Shown: positions 59,297 through 64,000 of the stretch, piece after piece
Layout of the letters: every line of letters starts with the position of its first letter
Numbering within the stretch: position 1 is the first letter of the stretch
The notes under the pieces: generated by a model
What the model saw: only the letters and a program-made list of their open reading frames with translations
Told to the model about the DNA's origin: nothing
Database searches by the model: none
Assembly: GCF_032594355.1 (NCBI RefSeq)
Contig: NZ_CP131061.1
Coordinates: 558,001-622,000 of the forward strand
Length of the DNA stretch: 64,000 nucleotides
Direction of reading: 5' to 3'
Source of the DNA: Methanolapillus ohkumae
GTDB taxonomy: Archaea; Halobacteriota; Methanosarcinia; Methanosarcinales; Methanosarcinaceae
Made by a program: the position numbers and the translations under genes

Positions 59297-60598
59297 ATGG
59301 TAAACATGGTGTTAATACAGGTGGCTTTGGACGTTGTTGAATTGGATCGTGCGCTTGTGATTGCGAAAGAGGCGGTTGCCGGCGGAGCGGATTGGGTGGA
59401 AGCGGGAACACCGCTCATCAAAAGCGAAGGGATGAATGCGGTCCGGAAACTCAAGGAGGCTTTTCCGGACAAGACAATTTTGGCAGACATGAAAACAATG
59501 GACGCCGGCGCGATTGAAGTCGAGATGGCCGCCAAATCCGGTGCGGGAGTTGTTGCTGTTTTGGGACGTGCCGACGATATTGTCATTTCCGAATCATTGC
59601 TTGCCGCAAAAAAATATGGCGTTCAACTGATGGTGGATTTAATTTCTATTGATGATCCTGCGGCCCGTGCGGAAGAATTGGTTCGGCTGGGCGTGGATTT
59701 AATCAACATTCACGTTGGAATCGACCGGCAGATGACTGGAAAATCTCCGCTGGAAGTTTTGGCCAAACTCGGATCAAGTTGTGGCGCTAAAATCGCGGTG
59801 GCGGGCGGTCTTAAGCCGGACACCGCAAAAGAAGCGGTTTTGATGGGTGCCGACATTGTTATCGTCGGGTCTTACATCACCAATTCCGATCATGTGGAAA
59901 ATGCAGCCCGCGCGGTTCGAACAGCGGTCGACGGTGTGGCGGCCGGCTCCAAAACAGGAACGGTTGGCAAAAAAACACAAGAAGAAGAGATTTTTGAAAT
60001 TTTTAACCGCGTGTCGTCCTCCAATATTTCGGATGCCATGCACCGAAAAGGGGCTATGTCCGGCGTGTCCACGCTTTTCCCCGGAAGAAAGATTGTCGGA
60101 CGTGCGGTCACCGTTCGGACTTTTGGCGGAGACTGGGCAAAACCGGTGGAAGCGATTGATATGTGCGGCAAAGGCGATGTGATTGTGATTTACAACGGCG
60201 ACCGCAATATTGCCATGTGGGGCGGCCTTGCGACAAAGACGGCGGTCAATAAAAAAATCGCGGGACTTGTTGTGGATGGTGCGGTTCGGGACATGGATGA
60301 AATGAAAAAATATGATTTGCCGGTTTTCGCCGCAAATGTCGTTCCCAATGCGGGCGACCCCAAAGGGCTGGGGGAAATTAATTGTGAAATTAAGTGTGGC
60401 GGGCAACTTGTCAATCCGGGTGATTTTATCGTTGCGGATGACAGCGGCATTGTGGTTGTCCCCAAGGAAAAAGCTTACGAAATTGCGCGCCGGTCGGAAG
60501 AAGTCTGGAATAAAGAAAAACGCATTTTGGATGAAATCGAGCGGGGACAATCAATGTCATCGGTTCTTGAACTTTTGAAATGGGAAAAACAAAAGTAA
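59297..60598 (+). CDS. fused 3-hexulose-6-phosphate synthase / RraA-like protein
   Basis: 433 residues in two domains. Residues 1-215 are a TIM-barrel Hps: VALDVVELDRALVIAKEA, then LADMKTMDAGAIEVEMA and IHVGIDRQM. Residues about 225-433 are RraA/demethylmenaquinone-methyltransferase-like: SSNISDAMHRKGAMSGV and GRAVTVRTFGGDWAKP. In methanogens the Hps activity splits hexulose-6-phosphate to ribulose-5-phosphate and formaldehyde. The fused partner's role is not established. ATG at 59297 or 59306; AAAGGTAAATGG supplies a weak ribosome-binding site. Confidence 0.92.
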   Translation: MVNMVLIQVALDVVELDRALVIAKEAVAGGADWVEAGTPLIKSEGMNAVRKLKEAFPDKTILADMKTMDAGAIEVEMAAKSGAGVVAVLGRADDIVISESLLAAKKYGVQLMVDLISIDDPAARAEELVRLGVDLINIHVGIDRQMTGKSPLEVLAKLGSSCGAKIAVAGGLKPDTAKEAVLMGADIVIVGSYITNSDHVENAARAVRTAVDGVAAGSKTGTVGKKTQEEEIFEIFNRVSSSNISDAMHRKGAMSGVSTLFPGRKIVGRAVTVRTFGGDWAKPVEAIDMCGKGDVIVIYNGDRNIAMWGGLATKTAVNKKIAGLVVDGAVRDMDEMKKYDLPVFAANVVPNAGDPKGLGEINCEIKCGGQLVNPGDFIVADDSGIVVVPKEKAYEIARRSEEVWNKEKRILDEIERGQSMSSVLELLKWEKQK

Positions 60599-60619
60599 AA
60601 TCCATATGTGTCTAAAAAT

Positions 60620-60725
60620 ACCCATAAAACAAATGTCAAAAATAAGTATCAACAAACTTAGTGTCAAAATAAGTATCAAAAATAAGTATCAAAAATAAGT
60701 ATCAACAAACTTAGTGTCAAAAATA
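60620..60725. repeat. AATAAGTATCAAAA tandem repeat
   Basis: Units of AATAAGTATCAAAA alternate with AAACTTAGTGTCAA in the gap after the Hps-RraA gene. Confidence 0.8.
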
Positions 60726-60738
60726 TGTGACGGAAATG

Positions 60739-60786
60739 AAAAACCGGAAAAAAATGTTTTTTTTATTTTTATTTTTTTCCGGTTTT
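60739..60786 (+). terminator. hairpin terminator candidate between Hps-RraA and aminotransferase
   Basis: AAAACCGGAAAAAAAT pairs with ATTTTTTTCCGGTTTT; the loop is T-rich. It lies about 40 bases before the next start codon, so it could also act in the leader of that gene. Confidence 0.5.
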
Positions 60787-60826
60787 GAAACATAAGCGTT
60801 AAATAAGGCGGAAGTGATGAGCGTTT

Positions 60827-61999
60827 ATGAACCTGAAACAACTTCCGCTTTTAATGACGCCCGGTCCGACCCAAGTCCGAGAAAATGTCCGCCATGCCCG
60901 GTCCGTGGAGATGACAAATCCGGATTTGGATCCGTCTTTTTTTAAGTTTTACAAAGAAACCTGTGGGTGCTTATCGGATTTTTTGCACACTCGAAATCCG
61001 GTTTTGATTCTCGGCGGCGAAGGCATGCTGGGGCTGGATGCGGCCTGTGTTTCATTAATTGAACCCGGAGATCGTGTTTTGGTGATTGAAAACGGTCTTT
61101 TTGGAGAAGGTTTTTCGGATTTGGTCCGGCTTTACGGCGCTGTTCCGGTCCTTTTCAGAGGTGACCGGAAACGTGAAATTGATGTTGCGGCACTGGAATC
61201 TTTTCTGAAAAAGGATTCCGATTTTAAATTGGCGACGATTGTTCATTGCGATACGCCATCAGGCGTTTTAAACGAGTTGGATAAGATTTGTCCGCTTTTG
61301 AAATCTTTCGGAATTTTAACGGTGGTTGATGCGGTTTCGTCGATGGTTGGGGAAGAGATTTTTGTCGATCTTTGGAAAATAGACATTTGTATCGGGGCGT
61401 CCCAAAAAGGATTTTCAGCGCCGCCCGGATTGACTTTTCTGAGTATCAGCCCCGACGCGTATGGTGTCATGGAAAGCCGAAAAACCCCAATTGCTTCTTT
61501 TTATGGAAATCTTTGGATTTGGAAAAATTATGAACAAGAATTTTGGTTCCCGTATTCACCGCCGGCCAGCGATATTTATGGATTTTCGGTGGCGGTGTCC
61601 AATGTTTTGGAAGAAGATCGCATTGTTTTTCGGCACCAATCCATTGCAAAAGCGGTCCGCTCCGCCATCCTGAAAACCGGCTTGTCCTTGCATTTGAAAA
61701 GCGGTTATTGCGCAACGGTAACCGTCATGGATGTCCCCGGCGAACTTGACGCGGAACAATTGGTCCGGCAGATTTTGGACGAAGAAAATGTTCTGATCGG
61801 CGGTTGTTTCGGATATTTGAAAGGAAAAGTCATTCGAATCGGACACATGGGTGAAAACGCGAGAAGTGATTTTGTCGCAAAAGCACTTTTTTCCATCCAA
61901 AAGGTGTTGGAGAGAAATGGGATTCATTTAAAAGAAGATATGCGCACCGTTTTTTTAGAAGAGCTGGAAAAAGAATGTGATGAATTCAAAAAGAAATGA
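60827..61999 (+). CDS. class-V aminotransferase (COG0075), second paralogue
   Basis: 390 residues. LLMTPGPTQVRENVRHARSV replaces the N-terminal signature of the paralogue at 569. The PLP-lysine motif is GASQKGFSAPPGLTFL (Lys near 193). GGCFGYLKGKVIRIGHMGEN is the typical C-terminal end. It is distant from the first copy, so a different substrate is likely. It follows Hps-RraA but is separated by a repeat and a hairpin, so co-transcription is uncertain. Confidence 0.9.
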   Translation: MNLKQLPLLMTPGPTQVRENVRHARSVEMTNPDLDPSFFKFYKETCGCLSDFLHTRNPVLILGGEGMLGLDAACVSLIEPGDRVLVIENGLFGEGFSDLVRLYGAVPVLFRGDRKREIDVAALESFLKKDSDFKLATIVHCDTPSGVLNELDKICPLLKSFGILTVVDAVSSMVGEEIFVDLWKIDICIGASQKGFSAPPGLTFLSISPDAYGVMESRKTPIASFYGNLWIWKNYEQEFWFPYSPPASDIYGFSVAVSNVLEEDRIVFRHQSIAKAVRSAILKTGLSLHLKSGYCATVTVMDVPGELDAEQLVRQILDEENVLIGGCFGYLKGKVIRIGHMGENARSDFVAKALFSIQKVLERNGIHLKEDMRTVFLEELEKECDEFKKK

Positions 62000-62009
62000 G
62001 AAAGACCTA

Positions 62010-62240
62010 TTCGGTTTTTATTTTCACTTCTTTATTTTCACTTCTTTATTTCCACTTCTTTATTTCCACTTTTTTCGAGTGGTGATGTGCGCGCGTTATG
62101 GTGGCATATTTTTAAAAAACTAAATCAAAATTGGGAATTTTTTTTAATAAAATTTTCAAAGGGCTGCGTGCCGTTTACGGTTTTAGGACATTTCGACGGT
62201 TTATTGTTTGAGTAGTGCTGCGCATTCCCGTCAACTTCTT
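62010..62240 (+). repeat. repeat tract and solitary GTTATGGCA-type core (element D)
   Basis: The gap 62000-62337 contains TTCACTTCTTTATT repeats (about 62010-62070). It then holds a core GTGCGCGCGTTATGGTGGCA at 62086-62105. Short relatives of the arrays follow: GGGCTGCGTGCCGTTTACGG, then GTAGTGCTGCGCATT. There is no long hairpin of the A/B type. Confidence 0.6.
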
Positions 62241-62337
62241 TTTCGTTTACAAGAACAATTCCGAGAAATTCAAGGCGTATCCTCTCGAATTTTTGAAAAG
62301 CTTTTCTTGAATCGGAACTACAAGTGTTTTTATATCT

Positions 62338-62583
62338 TTAAAAAGAGCAGCAGTCGCATGGTCTTGCCGGACGGATAATTCCGATGACATCTCTTGGACA
62401 TGATCTGACGCAATCGAAGCAATTCACCGGACAAAGCTCGGGATCCGTGATTTTTGGGAAAAATAAATCCGGCCGGTTCTCGTCTGTTTTGGAATATAAA
62501 AGCCGGGATGGGCAGGCAGAAATACAATTTCCGCAATGTATGCACTTTTCCGGCTTAAAAAAAGGAAACCAATGTTTTGCCAT
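62338..62583 (-). CDS. ferredoxin-type protein with two Cys clusters
   Basis: 81 residues from ATG 62583 (MAKHWFPFFKPEK). Cluster 1 is CIHCGNCISACP and cluster 2 is CPVNCFDCVRSCP, two [4Fe-4S] sites of the bacterial-ferredoxin type with one altered spacing. The C-terminus CDCCSF adds three more cysteines. The open frame reaches a GTG at 62646, but the extension is Lys/Asn-rich and unlikely. It is a small electron carrier of unknown partner. Confidence 0.82.
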   Translation of the reverse strand: MAKHWFPFFKPEKCIHCGNCISACPSRLLYSKTDENRPDLFFPKITDPELCPVNCFDCVRSCPRDVIGIIRPARPCDCCSF

Positions 62584-62694
62584 TTCATCATCTTTTTCGT
62601 TTTTGATTTTATTGTTTGTCGTTTTGTTCAAATTTGGAAGCAACACTCATGGACACAATGGTATTTATGTTGTTTATGCCGCTCTTCTGTTTGC

Positions 62695-62830
62695 TGGCGT
62701 GCTGTTTGCTGCTGTTTCTGTTTACGCTGCTGTTTCTGTTTACGCTGCTGTGCTGTTTGCTGCTGTTTCTGTTTACGCTGCTGTTTCTGTTTACGCTGCT
62801 GTTTCTGTTTACGCTGCTGTGCTGTTTGTT
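62695..62830. repeat. 18-bp GCTGCTGTTTCTGTTTAC tandem repeat
   Basis: Six or seven units, some with an inserted GCTGTGCTGTTT, lie here. The array overlaps the 3' end of the secreted-protein gene at 62809, and its word GCTGCTGTTTCTGTTTAC resembles the GCTGCGTCTGTTTACTG unit of element C. Confidence 0.85.
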
Positions 62831-63480
62831 ACCGTATTGTTTGCGGTTGGGCTCGTATTGTTTGTATGAGCGTTCAAATTGACCGCATTTGCGAAACTTT
62901 TCATCAGCATGTCATCCGCGATATTCCCATCCACGATGACCAAAAGGTTGTCTTCCGGCCAGAAATACATGTAGCGGAAATTTCCGGGCGCAAGGATGTA
63001 TTTTGAAATTTTTGTGACATATTTCCCGTTGATTTCCACCGTTGAAATGCCGTCTTCGGATTTGTACCGGTCAACAAATGCCTTTCTCAATTCGTCCGCT
63101 CCGGCATTTCCGGTGGTTTCAAATTGATAAATCGTCAAATACGCATTTCCGCCACCGGAATGCTGATAAGTTCCCTGAAAACCGGGAAGGGTTTTGTTTT
63201 TGAAATATTCGTCCGCGTCAACCGGACGAATCGCCATGAGCGAAAATCCGGGGGGAAGTTTGGAAATATTAACCATTTCCGGAGTGACCGTTCTCATTTT
63301 GGCGGGCGCTTCAAGCGACAACAGACCCGGATTTTTGGGAATGGCCGAGACGTTGTATACGTAAACATATTTGCCGACCTGAGACGAGGCCGGTGCGGCC
63401 AAGGCTGGGCTGAAGAAAAGAGAAGCAATAAAAATTAAAAATATAATGCAGGAAATTGATTTTTTGGACATAATGGTCAT
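62809..63480 (-). CDS. secreted protein of unknown function
   Basis: 223 residues. The signal peptide is KSISCIIFLIFIASLFFSPA, with cleavage near ALAAPA. The mature part contains LEAPAKMRTVTPEMVNISKL, GGNAYLTIYQFETTGNAGAD and LAPGNFRYMYFWPEDNLLV. It ends in an Asn/Thr-rich tail (NNTSPTANNTVTNSTAA) with several glycosylation-type NxT/S sites. I do not recognise the family. ATG 63480 has AGAGGTGAACTT upstream. The last codons and the TAA stop are made of the adjacent tandem repeat. Confidence 0.75.
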   Translation of the reverse strand: MTIMSKKSISCIIFLIFIASLFFSPALAAPASSQVGKYVYVYNVSAIPKNPGLLSLEAPAKMRTVTPEMVNISKLPPGFSLMAIRPVDADEYFKNKTLPGFQGTYQHSGGGNAYLTIYQFETTGNAGADELRKAFVDRYKSEDGISTVEINGKYVTKISKYILAPGNFRYMYFWPEDNLLVIVDGNIADDMLMKSFANAVNLNAHTNNTSPTANNTVTNSTAA

Positions 63481-63584
63481 AAGTTCACCTCTTCTGACTA
63501 TCTTTTATTGGAATATATAAATTTCCAAAGTAAATCCCAAACAGAAATGAAAATGTAGTATGTAAACACAAGCAAAAGAAATAC

Positions 63585-63700
63585 GCAAAATGAAACAGGC
63601 AAAATGAAATAAGCAAAATGAAATAAGCAAAATGAAATAAGCAAAATGAAACAGGCAAAATGAAATAAGCAAAATGAAATAAGCAAAATGAAACAGGCAA
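63585..63700. repeat. AAAATGAAATAAGC/AAACAGGC tandem repeat
   Basis: About eight 14-bp units lie between the secreted-protein gene and the SppA gene. Reading frames across it are artefacts. Confidence 0.85.
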
Positions 63701-63750
63701 ATGTAAACACACGAAAAAATAGAAAAAAAAGAAAGACTTCAATTTGAACA

Positions 63751-64000
63751 TCAAACTGAAGCATTCAATTGATATGGGTTTTCCCTCTGGGGGGACAAAA
63801 GCCGCTCATACACAAATTCCGCAGCGTCCGCATTGGATAAATTTCCGCCGGCGGTCTCCGCGGAAAACAGAATTCTGGACAAAGAAAGCGAATCCATATA
63901 GTAAAGAGACGCACTGTTTGAACCGCTCAGTTCTTTAGCCTTGTCGACCGCATCATAAAAGTTTCCGAGACCGTCCACAAGCCCGAGTTCCATGGCGGTT
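63751..64000 (-). CDS. sppA: signal peptide peptidase SppA (S49), C-terminal fragment
   Basis: The visible 83 codons run off the right end of the window. AMELGLVDGLGNFYDAVDKA followed by KELSGSN is the hallmark end of S49-family SppA, a membrane serine protease that degrades cleaved signal peptides. After it comes LYYMDSLSLSRILFSAETAGG, typical of methanogen SppA. The catalytic Ser/Lys are outside the window. The stop is TGA at 63753-63751. Confidence 0.88.
   Translation of the reverse strand, partial: TAMELGLVDGLGNFYDAVDKAKELSGSNSASLYYMDSLSLSRILFSAETAGGNLSNADAAEFVYERLLSPQRENPYQLNASV

Noticed and set aside
59774..60550. 258-codon ORF antisense to the Hps-RraA gene
   Set aside because: Shadow frame; the plus-strand protein is well conserved along the whole stretch.
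62384..63006. Plus-strand ORFs reading AAVSVY or CFCLRC repeats
   Set aside because: They are translations of the 18-bp repeat and antisense to the ferredoxin and the secreted protein.

Overview
The window looks like chromosomal DNA of a methanogenic archaeon of the Methanosarcinaceae. A host-associated, AT-rich relative such as Methanimicrococcus is my best guess, but it cannot be proved from the sequence alone. The evidence is an archaeal information-processing gene set (MCM helicase, family B polymerase with a C-terminal PIP box, small RFC subunit, RadB, RecJ-like DHH nuclease, Hel308, TiaS, Sec61-beta), archaeal lipid and dolichol genes (geranylgeranyl reductase, UppS), a fused hexulose-phosphate synthase/RraA, archaeal TATA boxes close to start codons, and almost no TAG stop codons.

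Layout. 1-7.4 kb: core genes (CBS regulator tail, class-V aminotransferase, Sec61-beta too short for most ORF filters, nucleotidase, MtnA, RadB, a small membrane protein, RecJ-like nuclease). 7.5-16 kb: accessory stretch with a broken Panacea toxin-antitoxin pair, a secreted transglutaminase-like protein, a frameshifted DUF3788 gene, an AT-rich secreted protein behind two mutually exclusive hairpins, a pair of small membrane proteins, geranylgeranyl reductase, and two AT-rich genes containing the only TAG codons I found at or inside gene boundaries. 16-24 kb: DEAD-box RNA helicase with a long leader, GntR-ABC transporter operon, GNAT enzyme, two adjacent coiled-coil genes. 24-38 kb: DUF424, MCM, tRNA-Ser(CGA), PyrB-PyrI, diadenylate cyclase, RFC small subunit, a COG2426 membrane protein, a methyltransferase and DNA polymerase B. 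38.8-44.4 kb: one 1877-residue SF1 helicase-nuclease of a defence-like family. 44.6-64 kb: phosphoesterase, HIT protein, an E1-like/ubiquitin-like pair, regulators, UppS, TiaS, S4-FtsJ methyltransferase, Hel308, Hps-RraA, a second class-V aminotransferase, a ferredoxin, a secreted protein and the end of SppA.

Two genome habits stand out. Nearly every intergenic gap carries a different short tandem repeat, and conserved enzymes carry low-complexity insertions that look like the same process inside genes. Three large gaps (about 1.9-2.2, 15.4-15.9 and 27.8-28.35 kb) share a composite architecture: a GC-rich core ending in GTTATGGCA or a close variant, a tandem array containing GCTGC, and a long near-perfect hairpin. 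Further copies of the core alone lie near 18.3, 21.9 and 62.1 kb. I regard this dispersed element, the in-frame amber codons, and the alternative-hairpin leader at 10.46-10.55 kb as the most interesting unexplained signals.
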